This document shows, piece by piece, positions 1 to 8,239 of a DNA stretch of 64,000 bases. Position numbers and translations under genes: made by a program. Each line of letters starts with the position of its first letter. Positions within the stretch are counted from its first letter, which is position 1. A model generated the notes under the pieces. That model saw only the letters and a program-made list of their open reading frames with translations, did not search any database and was not told where the DNA came from. The stretch comes from Holophagales bacterium. Its GTDB lineage: Bacteria > Acidobacteriota > Thermoanaerobaculia > UBA5066. The stretch covers positions 1-64,000 of the forward strand of contig JADKBZ010000001.1 of NCBI GenBank assembly GCA_016714815.1, given 5' to 3'.

Positions 1-316
1 GCGGCCTGAGCAGGAGGCGGCGATCCGGAGACCGACCCCCCGAACGGGAGGCCGGAAGGCGCCGCCCCGCCTTCGCGGCGGTGGTCGCCGCGAGGACATC
101 GCCGACGAAACGCTCGCGCGCCTCGGCGGTCAGGACGTCGGACGGGCTCCGCCGCGTCGCGGGCGAAGAGGAGAACGGGGTCGTGGCCCAGAGCCTCGGC
201 GGCGCAGGCCTCGCAGGAGACGAGGTGCGCGGAGAGAAGACGTTCCTCGGCGGGAGAGCGGTCGGCGTCGCGCTTCGCGAGGAGATCGGCCGGGCGAGCA
301 GACGGGGCCCGCTCAC
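1..316 (-). pseudogene. Zinc-finger anti-sigma factor, partial and frameshifted
   Basis: This would bind and inhibit the ECF sigma factor encoded just upstream. Minus-strand translation of about 190-300 contains His-x3-Cys-x2-Cys (HLVSCEAC), the zinc-binding signature of the ZAS anti-sigma family. Its GTG start (complement 314-316) overlaps the sigma-factor stop, the usual sigma/anti-sigma coupling. The frame changes at least twice between the start and the window edge, and the rest of the gene lies outside the window, so no membrane segment can be judged. The call rests on the short motif and the gene order. Confidence 0.5.
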
Positions 317-940
317 GCCCGCTCCGCCGTTCCCGGACGCGCCGCGGCGCGTACAGGAATCGGCGCCGGAGCTCCTCCCGGAGGAGCCGTCGCGCTCCGG
401 AAGAGGTGGTTTTCACGGTCGACTCCGGCAACCGACGATCTCGGCGACTTCCCGGCTCTCCTCCTCCAGCTCCCTGAGGACGAAGACGATCTTCTGCTTT
501 GGAAAGGGACCGTCGAGCAGGCGTCGAAGACGCCGGATCTCCCTCCGGGAGAGGCGCAGGGGCGCCTCCCGGCTCGGAGGCCGTAGAGTCCGCCCGCGAC
601 CCGGGCTTCCACCAGCGTCCGCGCCCGGGTTCCGCGGGCCCGGGCGTCGATGGCGAGGTTGCCGGCGATGCGAAAGACCCAGGTCGAGAAGGCATAGGTC
701 GGGTCGTAGCGCGGGAAGGTTCTCCCAGACGCGCAGGAAGGTGAGCTGGGCGACGTCTCGGGCATCCTCGGTGTTCCCGAGCATCCGGCGAAGGAACGCC
801 GACGGGTCGGTGCGGCCGCGAACGCGCTCGGCGAACGCATCCTCATCCCCGCTTTCGCCAGCTCGGCGAGGCGCCGTTCGTCCCGGGTTCGATCGTCGCC
901 CTCCTGCGGCGCCCGCCGACTGAACCAGATGAATGGCCAT
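313..940 (-). pseudogene. ECF (extracytoplasmic function) RNA polymerase sigma factor, frameshifted
   Basis: Sigma-70 region 2 is readable from complement 780 to 640 when frames are joined (GNTEDARDVAQLTFLRVWEN, then FSTWVFRIAGNLAID). Region 4 is seen at complement 520-340 (PFPKQKIVFVLRELEEESRE, VAEIVGC, then ESTVK and RRLLREEL). The length after joining, near 205 residues, is normal for an ECF factor. ATG at 940 was chosen (MAIHLVQ). At least three frame changes interrupt the reading. Both signature regions are intact apart from the frame breaks, so this may be a sequencing problem rather than decay. The gene is divergent from waaA. Confidence 0.65.
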
Positions 941-1072
941 GCCGCACGGTTCGCGGCTCCCCGCCCGGCGCCGTCTATCGTCGCTTCGCGAACGCCCCAC
1001 GCGCCGGGCGGCCCGGCCGCCCGACTATAATGCCGCCTCGGATGGGAATCGTAACCTCCTCGGGAAGGCCGG

Positions 1073-2249
1073 TTGAGCGAATTCCCCGGGCCGCCTCCCG
1101 GTTCCGGCCTGCCGGCGTTGATCGCTCGCCGCCTCCTCCCGCGGGAGGGACCGGGCTGTCGGACGTCTGGATCCAGGGCGCTCTGTCGGCGAGGTCGAGC
1201 TCGGCACACGCTCGTCTCGCCCTCCGGTCCGGCGCCCCGCGCTCTCGCCTCGTCACCTCCTCGACGCCGGCGGGCGTCGGGCTTCTCGGAAAGAGGTTCC
1301 GGGACCTCACCCCCGCGCGCCTCAGCCGTTTCCCCTCGATCTGCCCCTGTCGGTCCGGCGGCTCCTCGATCCTGGCGGCGCCCTGGCTCTGCGGTCCTCG
1401 TCGAGACGGAGCTCTGGCCGGTCCTCCTGCGCGCGGCCGGGCGGCGCGCCCTACCGGTTCTCGTCGCCAATGGACGCCTCTCCGGAACGCTCGGTCCGGC
1501 GTCTTCGCGCCGCCGGCGGTTCTTTCGCGCTCCGCTCGCGGCCTCTCCGCGGTGGCGGCCCGGACCCCGAGGACGCGGGCCGCTTCGCATCGATCGGCGT
1601 CCCCGAGGATCGGATCCACGTCGCCGGGGGACATGAAATCTCGACCGGCCGCTGCCACCCGAGCCGGAGTTCGCGGCCGTAGTCCGCTCGCTCGCCGCGG
1701 GCCGGCCGATCCTCGTCGCCGGCTCCATCGCCGAGGAGGAGCTCGACCTCGTTCTCTCCTTCCCGTTCCTCGGAGGACCGCAGGGAGCTGCCTCCTCCTC
1801 CACGGCCCAGGCGCCCCGAAACGTGGGACGCGGCGGCGCGCCTCGCCGTGGCGGCGGGCCTCGGCCTCGCCCGCCGGTCCGACCCCGTCTATTCCGGCCC
1901 GGCGGACGTCTTTCTTCTCGACACGATCGGAGAGCTCGCTTCCGCCTACCGGCTCGGCGACGTCGCCCTTCTCGGCGGGACGTTGGAACGGGGCTGCCCG
2001 AGCTCTCTCGCGGGGCTCCCGTCGTCCTCGACTGGCCTCCATTCGCCGCACCGCTGAGGGCGGGCGGCTGACGGGGTCGGCGGCGCGGGAAGCTGCAACG
2101 GCGATCGCCCGCCTTCTCACCGAACCCGCCGCGAGAGCCCCGGCGCGCCGCCCGCAGCCCTCTTCGCACCACCGGGCGCCACGGAACGGACGACCCGGCT
2201 CGCCCTCGACCTCCTCGACGACCACGGCACGGACAGGGGGCCGGCGTGA
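1073..2249 (+). pseudogene. waaA: 3-deoxy-D-manno-octulosonic acid (KDO) transferase, many frameshifts
   Basis: WaaA transfers KDO from CMP-KDO onto the lipid A precursor at the inner membrane. Pieces of the family are spread over all three frames in the right order: GLSDVWIQG near 1157, VLVETELWPVLLRAAGR near 1400, VLVANGRLSG near 1455, FASIGVPEDRIHVAG near 1580, ILVAGSIAEEE near 1710 and DVFLLDTIGELASAYR near 1910. The TTG at 1073 is the best start guess. The end is the TGA at 2247-2249, overlapped by the GTG of lpxK. At least five frame changes make it unreadable as one protein here. Conservation of the motifs argues against long-term decay. Confidence 0.75.
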
Positions 2250-3247
2250 GGAGTCTCCTGCTCCCCCTCTCCCACCTCTACGGCTCCGGCGTCCGGCTCC
2301 GGCTGGCGCTCTACCGGCGCGGTCTTCTCACGGTGACGGCGTCCCGCCCGGTCATCTCCGTCGGGAACCGTCGCGGCGGGCGGAACCGGAAAGACCCTTT
2401 CGTCCGGTGGCTCGCGGGCGAGCTCCTCCGGCGGGGACGGCATCCGTCGATCCTCACGCGGGGCTACATGGCCGCACGAGCCACGGCACCGTCGTCGCTC
2501 GGACGGGCGCGGAACGGTCGCGACGGTGGCCGAGTCGGGGACGAGCCGGCACTCCACCGCCCGCGCGCTGCCCTCCGTCCCGATCGTCGCCGACGCCGCG
2601 CCGTTGCCGCGGCCCGCGCCGAAACGCTCGAGGCCCCGTCGACCTCCACCTCCTCGACGACGGCTTTTCCCACGTCGCTCTCTCCCGCCAGTCGACATCG
2701 TCCTTCTCGACGCCACGGCTCCCGACGCGGGGGGCCTTCTGCCGGCCGGCCTCCTGCGGGAGCCCTGACGCCCCGGCCCGCGCGGACCTCCTCGTCGTCA
2801 CGAAGACGGAGCAGGCCGACCCGGCGCCCGCCCCGAGCTGGCCGCCGCTGCCCCCGGCGTCCCCGTTCTTCGCCCGGACCGAGCTCCTCGGCATCCGCGA
2901 CCGCGAGGAGAGCGTCGATCCGAGGGACCTTCCGCCAGGACCACCGTGGCCGTCGCCGGCATCGCCCGCCCCGGCTCGTTTCGCGCCACGCTCGGGCGGC
3001 CGGCGTCGACCGGCGGAGTTCCTCGCGTTTCCGGGATCAGAGGCCTATGGACCGGCCGCGGCCGGCCGGATCGAGCGGGCGCTCGAGGAGACGGGTGCGA
3101 CCGCCATCCTGACGACGGAGAAAGGACGCCGTGAAGCTCGACACCGTGCTCCGCGCGCCGGTCTTCCGCGTGGGCCGTCGAGGCGCGAGTCGTCGAACCT
3201 CCTTCGTCTCCGAAGTCCTCTCTCTTCTCGGAAGGAAGCCGTCGTAG
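2246..3247 (+). pseudogene. lpxK: Tetraacyldisaccharide 4'-kinase, frameshifted
   Basis: LpxK phosphorylates the 4' position of the lipid A disaccharide at the cytoplasmic face of the inner membrane. The N-terminal reading from GTG 2246 gives the membrane-proximal segment, then VISVGN, with the split P-loop GGTGKTPF recovered after one frame change near 2375. FVRWLAGELLRRGRHPSILT follows. DDGFSHVALSR near 2655 and TTEKDAVKL near 3115 are further LpxK signatures in other frames. The TAG at 3245-3247 ends the gene three bases before the next ATG. Four or more frame changes are needed. Overlap with waaA implies one operon. Confidence 0.75.
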
Positions 3248-3249
3248 CG

Positions 3250-4120
3250 ATGGCCCCGGGGAGAACCCGCCTCCGGAACCGGATCGAGCTGGCGGCCTAC
3301 GTCGTCCTACGCAGCCTGTTCCGCGCCCTCCCCCTGCGTCTCGCCGACGGCTTCGGGTCGGGGGTGGCCCTTTTCTACCGGCTCGTCGACCGCCGCCGCC
3401 GGCGGCTCGTCGCCCGGAACCTCGCCCTCGCCTTCCCCGGGATGCCCCCCCGCGAGGTGGACCGGCTCGGCCGGCAGGTCTACCGGCACCTCGGCAGCCT
3501 CGCCGCGGACCTTTCCGCTCTGAGACCGAGCCGGTGGCGCAGCTTCTCTCCCGGGTCGAGATCGTCGGCCTCGAGCACGCCCGCGCGGCCGCGGCCTCCG
3601 GGCGCGGGTCTTCTCCACGCCCCATCTCGGGAACTGGGAGTGGGCCGCGCTCGTCACGGCGCCCTCGGCTTCCCGGTGACGATCGTCGCCAGGCCGCTGG
3701 ACCCCCTCCTCGACGCGCGTCTGACGGCGATGCGCGAAAAGACGGGATGCCGCATCGTGAGCAGGAGGACGCCGCCCGAACGCTCCTGAAGACGCTCCCG
3801 GTCGGGCGGCCTCGTCGGAATCCTGGCCGACCAGGCCCGCCCCTCCCGACGGATCGTCGTCCCGTTCTTCGGCCGCCCCGCACCGACGACGACGTCGATC
3901 GCGCGGCTCGCCGGGAAGACGGGCGCGCTCTTCTGCCCGTCGTCTGCCTGCGGATCGCCCGGGGCGCTATCGCCTCGTCTACCCGAACCGGTCGACGTGG
4001 ACGTTCTCCCGGCCGGGAGCGCGGGGAGAAGCTCACCGCTCTCGTCACGGCGCTCGTCGAGAAGCGGGTCGGGCCGCGCCCGAGCAGTGGCTCTGGCTTC
4101 ACGATCGCTGGAAGGCCTGA
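3250..4120 (+). pseudogene. Lipid A lauroyl/lysophospholipid acyltransferase (LpxL/HtrB family), frameshifted
   Basis: This family adds secondary acyl chains to KDO-lipid A. From ATG 3250 the N-terminus reads through a hydrophobic segment to NLALAFPGM, a typical LpxL-family stretch. After frame changes near 3530-3620 one can read STPHLGNWEWAA, the HX4D/E-like acyltransferase box, then MREKTGCRIV, GLVGILADQA and, at the end, EQWLWLHDRWKA followed by TGA at 4118-4120. Exact assignment to LpxL, LpxM or LpxP is not possible. It completes a waaA-lpxK-lpxL run. Confidence 0.7.
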
Positions 4121-4423
4121 CCCGGTGTGAAGAACCCTGGCCATTCGACCGGGGTTCCTAAGCTCGGGCTGCAAGGTTGCGTCTCTACGTCCTGTTCTCC
4201 TCCAGCGCCGGGGGGCCGTTCTGGCACGCACCGGCTGCCCCCTTCACCTTCAACCTCCCTGCCAGCCCCGCAAGCGGCCTCCCGTGCACACGATAAGCCG
4301 CGTTTTCAGAAAGACTTAGAAGGCAACGACGAGACCCCGGAGAGACGCCGGCCGAGATCCGGGCACCCCATTCCGTGCACCCCGGCTGCCCCGTATGCCG
4401 CGGCGACGGAATCCGTCCGGCGG
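4121..4423. other. Intergenic stretch between lpxL-like gene and HNH gene
   Basis: About 300 bases between two convergent genes. No tRNA, no strong hairpin with a T tract and no convincing small gene were seen. It was inspected as a possible attachment-site flank of the element to the right, but no direct repeat with the 17.76-17.83 kb side longer than about eight bases was found. Confidence 0.4.
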
Positions 4424-5010
4424 CCTATCCGAGCTCGACGGTCCAGTACGCGACGTCGAGGAAGTTCCGCCAGGCCGGGTGGATCCCGCTCGGAGCGAGG
4501 AGCCCGAGGGGCGAGGCCCGGGGTCTGGCCGGGGGCCGGCGGAGGGCCATGCCCGCCTCGTCGGGAAGGCGGTTGCCCTTCCTCACGTTGCACCTGAGGC
4601 AGGCGCAGACGACGTTGTCCCAGGACGAAACCCCTCCCCGGGAAAGCGGGACGACGTGGTCGAGGGAGAGCTCCGAGGTCGGGAAGCGCTTCCCGCAGTA
4701 CTGGCAGCGCGTGCCGTCGCACGTAGATGTTGTGGCGGGAAAACTTCACGTCGTACCGGGGCGGCCGGTCGCACGAGAGGAGCTGGATGACGCGCGGGAC
4801 CTTCAGGACCGTGCGGGGAGTCCGGACGACGTCGAGATCCTCGGGCTGGACCGGGATGTCGCACCACTCCTCCCAGCCGTACGTCGTGAAGTCGGGCAGG
4901 ACGGCCCTCACGTGCCCCTTGTAGAAGAGGGTGAACCCGCGTCGCGCGTCCGTGAGGGCGAGGGCGGCGAACGACCGGTTCAGGACGAGAACCGGCGCGT
5001 CGAGCACCAT
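4424..5010 (-). CDS. HNH endonuclease (single apparent frameshift)
   Basis: A small HNH nuclease of the kind widespread as a stand-alone bacterial gene. From ATG (complement 5008-5010) the protein begins MVLDAPVLVLNRSFAALALT and continues through FTLFYKGHVRAVLPDF. Near 4722 the frame must shift by one base to recover YVRDGTRCQYCGKRF, LSLDHVVPLSRGG and CACLRCNVRKGN. These contain the CxxC pair, the DHVVP catalytic His, the conserved Asn and the second CxxC of the HNH fold. It ends in VELG and TAG (complement 4424-4426). An upstream ATG at 5049 is an alternative start. Phage HNH genes often sit near terminase genes, but this one points away from the element and may be chromosomal. Confidence 0.75.
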
Positions 5011-5171
5011 GACGAGGAGAGGGTACCTCTCCTCCTCCTTACGTTCCATGCGTCGGCTACGCCACCTAGGCCCCGACCCGAGACGCAAGAAACGCAAGGG
5101 AATCAGGATCGGGCGCCACGGGCGCCACCGTCGCCACCTCCGGGAGGACCGGCGAGAAAGGAACCGAACCC

Positions 5172-5759
5172 ATGAGCGACCTCAACCCCGCAGCCCTCGC
5201 CGAGCTCGCCCGTCAGGTCAGCGAGCAGAACGTCACGATGAACGAGGCCTTCGAGGAGGAGCGTGCCGCCGAGGCCGCCCTCCTCGAGAAGATCGTCGAG
5301 AGCGTCCGGCCGGCGCTGAGGGCACTCTCGAACAGGCTGAAGGCATCGGAGCGGGTCTGGTGGCCGACGAACGTGGAGACCGCCAACGAGAAGACCTTCC
5401 ACCCCGAGCGCGGCATCCGTCTCGCCGGCTCCGGCCCGGAACAGGATTACCCTCGCGCCAACGACGGCTCGATCGAAGGTCGTGACCTCGTCCTCCTCGA
5501 CGACGGATCGTTTGCGACGCTCGACTGGTCAGGCAACTGGACCCGCTGGCAGGGACGCACGTCGACCGAAGAGTCCGCCTTGACGAGGATCACCACCGCC
5601 GAGGTCGTCACGGAATGGAACGTCGACGTCCTCGCCGCCGCCCTGGCCAAGGCGCTCGAAGCCCAGGCCAGCGGGAGGACGGAGAAGACGACCGCCACGG
5701 CCAAGGCCCGCGCCGAAAAGCTCCGCTCCGTCTCTACCCTTCTCGTAGGCCGGAAGTGA
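5172..5759 (+). CDS. Hypothetical phage-type protein, first gene of the element
   Basis: A 195-residue soluble protein starting at ATG 5172 behind a purine-rich GAAAGGA. The N-terminal 60 residues are acidic and helical. The middle (about 60-120) contains WWPTNVETAN and DLVLLDDGSFATLDWSGNWT. The C-terminal third is a charged Lys/Glu/Ala helix. No family was recognised. It is the first of a long run of tightly packed plus-strand genes whose stops overlap the next start, and the next GTG overlaps its TGA. An early replication or recombination accessory role is possible but cannot be shown. Confidence 0.6.
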   Translation: MSDLNPAALAELARQVSEQNVTMNEAFEEERAAEAALLEKIVESVRPALRALSNRLKASERVWWPTNVETANEKTFHPERGIRLAGSGPEQDYPRANDGSIEGRDLVLLDDGSFATLDWSGNWTRWQGRTSTEESALTRITTAEVVTEWNVDVLAAALAKALEAQASGRTEKTTATAKARAEKLRSVSTLLVGRK

Positions 5760-6001
5760 AGACCTTCGACCTCCCCGCCCTCACCCTCTCCGACCTCAAG
5801 GGTACCTGCGCTCTCGATTCGATCGTGAAAGCAGCCCGGCTCCGCGGCGTCACACCCGACGAGATCCTCGCCGAAGTTTCGGCCGAGCCGCTCTCGATCG
5901 ACGAGCTCTCGGTCGGTCTCCAACTTCGCGCCGACGACATCATTGACGACCACTTCGCCGAGGAAGCTGCCGCACTCCGCGATCGCGAGGCCCGCCAGTG
6001 A
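5756..6001 (+). CDS. Small hypothetical protein of the element
   Basis: An 81-residue acidic protein (VKTFDLPALTLSDLK...). The GTG at 5756 overlaps the previous stop, indicating translational coupling. It reads as two helical segments with DEILAEV and LQLRADDIIDDHF. No domain was recognised. The next gene starts at the GTG overlapping its TGA. Confidence 0.55.
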   Translation: MKTFDLPALTLSDLKGTCALDSIVKAARLRGVTPDEILAEVSAEPLSIDELSVGLQLRADDIIDDHFAEEAAALRDREARQ

Positions 6002-6203
6002 TCCCAGCCAACCCCGACACCTGCCCACACCCGCCACTTCGTCTCTACTTGAATGCCGGGCGCGACGGACTCGGAGACTTCCGGATCGTCTCGTGCTGCG
6101 ACTGCGGGACGACGCTCGGAGACCTCCGCGAGCTGCCCCAAACCAAGCGCGCCCAGATCGCCCGCCATCTCGGCGGAGACCCCCTCGAGAGGCCGGCCGA
6201 TGA
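5998..6203 (+). CDS. Small zinc-ribbon-like phage protein, apparent frameshift at the C-terminus
   Basis: Starting at GTG 5998 the frame reads VIPANPDTCPHPPLRLYLNA, then VSCCDCGTTLGDLRELP, giving a possible Cys-x-His plus CxxC metal site, then an Arg/Lys helix. The frame then runs on without a natural end. One extra C in the C5 run at 6180-6184 would give DPPREAGR and a TGA at 6201-6203 that overlaps the next ATG. That overlap matches every neighbouring gene pair, which favours the shifted reading. Function unknown. Confidence 0.45.
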
Positions 6204-6418
6204 GCGTCCCCGTCCTCGGCCCTCACGACTGCGAGACGTGCGGCTACCCGATGCCCGCCGAGAATCTCGGCGTTCAACGCGACGGGCACGTCTACTGCGG
6301 GAACCAGTGCGCCACCGGCCAATGGATCTCCCCGGGCGCGAGCATCACCATCCTCGAGGTCGTCGACACCATCGAAGAGGCCTCGGCCCTCTTCAGCGGC
6401 GAGGCCCCCACCGTGTAA
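6200..6418 (+). CDS. Small Cys-rich (zinc-binding) protein
   Basis: A 72-residue protein from ATG 6200. CETCGYPMP and, about 20 residues later, YCGNQCATGQW supply a treble-clef or zinc-ribbon-like set of four cysteines. The C-terminal half (ITILEVVDTIEEASALF) looks like a short helix pair. Phage genomes often carry such small metal-binding proteins beside replication genes. Specific function unknown. Confidence 0.55.
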   Translation: MSVPVLGPHDCETCGYPMPAENLGVQRDGHVYCGNQCATGQWISPGASITILEVVDTIEEASALFSGEAPTV

Positions 6419-6520
6419 ATCTTCTGGGCCGGCGGCCGGTGGGGAGTAGCTACCCCACCGATGCGAACGCTCCCGCGCGCCGCCGGCCCGGATTTTCTCG
6501 AGGAGCGACAGGAGCGAACG

Positions 6521-7714
6521 ATGCCGAAGCCCACAACCCACCCAGAAGACGAATGGAGGGAACGACTCCTCGAGGTCCTCTCAGGGGCCCGCTTCTCGCA
6601 TCGCGGGAAGGCCGACGCAGCGCGCGCAGTCAGCAGCCTCGCCACCCGCCGCACCATCGCGGAGCTGGTGGAGCTCGCCTCTCTCGGCGTCGACCTCCCG
6701 CGCCTGATTCACTGCGCCCTCGACGCTGAGGAGCTCGTGCTTCAGTGGCGTGCCGAGAACGGGATCAAGACCCATCGCCAGTTCCTCGCGCAGCTCCCGC
6801 ACCTCTTCGCCCCGCTGCCCAACACCGTCGAATGGTCGCGCCTCGGTTCGTCAGGCGGACTCCTCGAGTCCCCCTCGGTCCGTTTCGCGATCGTCGGTCT
6901 CTGGAGCGAGGCGGTAAAGGCGGTCCCCACCGCACAGCCGCCGGACCCCCGCGCCACGCTCGAAGCGATCGCCGCCGCCTTCCCCCACCGGGGAGCCAGC
7001 CTCGCAGCAGCGAAGCAGAAAGCCCTCCTCCTGGACGAGCGCCGCATGGTCGAGACCCGTCGTCTCGCCGCCGTGCTGAAGGAGCTGGCCAACCTCACCA
7101 AGCCGTTGACGAAGGCCAGGAAGGCGAAGGTCGAGGAGGCGGAGTACCTCGACTGGGAAGGCCGAGCCCACGCCAAATTCGACGCGGATCTCCCCGTCCG
7201 CACTGCGCTCCACGTCAACGACATCCAGCGTCTCGGCGGGTATTCGACCCGTCGGGCCGGCGGCCGCAGACCGTGGGAGACCGTTGCGGCAAGTCTTATC
7301 GGAGCCCGCGAAGGTGACCGCGAAGCGCTCAGGGAGCGGCTCCAGAAGCGCTCGACACGTCAGGCGGCCGGACAACGCCCGGCAATGTCCGAGCTTTCGA
7401 TTGCCATCCCACCGTCACCCTTTCGCAAGGAGGTCACCGAATGTCCCGACCGAAAAGCGACAAGACGAAAAGCGACCGAGCCCGCAAGCCCCTCACCGTC
7501 ACCCCGACCTTCGTCCGCCGCCCGACCCTCGCCCAGCTCACGGACACGACAGAAGGGTGGTGGAGGCAGCTCGCCGAACGTGGCGACGGCCCGCCCGTCA
7601 TCCGCATCGGCCGGGTCCGTCTCTACGACTTCGCCCAGGCCACCGAATGGCTCCGCCGCAACGCCGCCTAAGAGAAGGAGAACATCAGATGGAGGCAACC
7701 CTCGGAAGACGTGA
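6521..7714 (+). CDS. Hypothetical helical phage protein (true C-terminus uncertain)
   Basis: It begins at ATG 6521 behind AGGAGCGAACG. The first about 300 residues are a plausible Ala/Leu/Glu/Arg-rich soluble protein (EDEWRERLLEVLSG, VSSLATRRTIAELVELASLG, KQKALLLDERRMVETRRLAA). From about residue 310 the frame turns into Ser/Pro/Arg low complexity and runs through the whole of the next gene, which is in another frame. The tail is therefore probably a shadow and the real stop may have been lost through a frameshift near 7400-7440. No family recognised. Confidence 0.5.
   Translation: MPKPTTHPEDEWRERLLEVLSGARFSHRGKADAARAVSSLATRRTIAELVELASLGVDLPRLIHCALDAEELVLQWRAENGIKTHRQFLAQLPHLFAPLPNTVEWSRLGSSGGLLESPSVRFAIVGLWSEAVKAVPTAQPPDPRATLEAIAAAFPHRGASLAAAKQKALLLDERRMVETRRLAAVLKELANLTKPLTKARKAKVEEAEYLDWEGRAHAKFDADLPVRTALHVNDIQRLGGYSTRRAGGRRPWETVAASLIGAREGDREALRERLQKRSTRQAAGQRPAMSELSIAIPPSPFRKEVTECPDRKATRRKATEPASPSPSPRPSSAARPSPSSRTRQKGGGGSSPNVATARPSSASAGSVSTTSPRPPNGSAATPPKRRRTSDGGNPRKT
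7441..7671 (+). CDS. Helix-turn-helix excisionase/AlpA-like DNA-binding protein
   Basis: A 76-residue protein from ATG 7441 with a strong AAGGAGG ribosome site six bases upstream. After a basic N-terminal arm it reads PTLAQLTDTTEGWWRQLAER, GDGPPVIRIGRVRLYDFAQA and TEWLRR. That is the pattern of MerR-like/excisionase (HTH_17) proteins, in which a wing strand carries the Ile-Arg-Ile-Gly turn. In a mobile element with a tyrosine integrase it could be the recombination directionality factor or a regulator. It overlaps the questionable tail of the upstream frame. Confidence 0.6.
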   Translation: MSRPKSDKTKSDRARKPLTVTPTFVRRPTLAQLTDTTEGWWRQLAERGDGPPVIRIGRVRLYDFAQATEWLRRNAA

Positions 7715-8018
7715 CCGCCTAGAACGAGAAGAGCGGCTCGTCACAGCCGCTCAACTCCACACCAGGACCACTCGACCCGCGAATCCTACCACCACCCTCC
7801 AGTCACGAGGTCAGCTGGCCAAGGCAGCCGCCCTCGAACTCGAGGCCGACCGCCTCCAGGCCAGCCACGCCTACCCCGCCGCCCGCCGGGCACGGCATCA
7901 AGCCAACGCGCTCCGGCGTCTCGCCGCCGGCCCCAAGCCGGAACAGCCCGTCGTCGACGTCGAGCGGGTCCTCAGCGTCGACTCGCTCAGCCGGTGGGCG
8001 GGAAGGGGGGCGAGATGA
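7689..8018 (+). CDS. Hypothetical protein of the element
   Basis: A 109-residue basic, Ala/Arg-rich protein starting at ATG 7689 after GAGAAGGAG. It is predicted mostly helical (DRLEREERLVTAAQLHTRT, LAKAAALELEADRLQASHAY) and has no recognised domain. Its TGA overlaps the next ATG. Confidence 0.5.
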   Translation: MEATLGRRDRLEREERLVTAAQLHTRTTRPANPTTTLQSRGQLAKAAALELEADRLQASHAYPAARRARHQANALRRLAAGPKPEQPVVDVERVLSVDSLSRWAGRGAR

Positions 8019-8239
8019 GCCCCGAGGCCGCCGCCGCCCTCGCCTTCGACGTCGACGCCTTCCTCGAGGAAGCAGCGCGAGCCGTCGCCGCCATCCCGCC
8101 GGCCGAGCGATCCCGCCACCGTGCCGCCGTCGACCGTGCCCGGTTCGACGCTGCCCGGTTCCTCCTGCAGCGCGGCTCCGCCGTGGACCGCCAGCTCGCC
8201 GCCCGGTTCGCATTCGGCGCGCCGCTGAGAGCCGCTTGA
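8015..8239 (+). CDS. Small hypothetical protein of the element
   Basis: A 74-residue Ala-rich helical protein from ATG 8015, preceded by GGAAGGGGGG. Key stretches are AFDVDAFLEEAARAVAAIPP and RFDAARFLLQRGSAVDRQL. It is coupled to the primase/helicase-like gene by a TTGA overlap at 8236-8239. No domain recognised. Confidence 0.5.
   Translation: MSPEAAAALAFDVDAFLEEAARAVAAIPPAERSRHRAAVDRARFDAARFLLQRGSAVDRQLAARFAFGAPLRAA

Noticed and set aside
4130..4300. A tRNA gene as integration site
   Set aside because: A GGGTTCC stretch exists, but no cloverleaf, anticodon stem or acceptor pairing could be drawn.
7441..7714. C-terminal tail of the protein starting at 6521
   Set aside because: Ser/Pro/Arg low complexity overlapping an ORF with a strong ribosome site and HTH pattern. 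Kept in the interval only because no other stop is visible.
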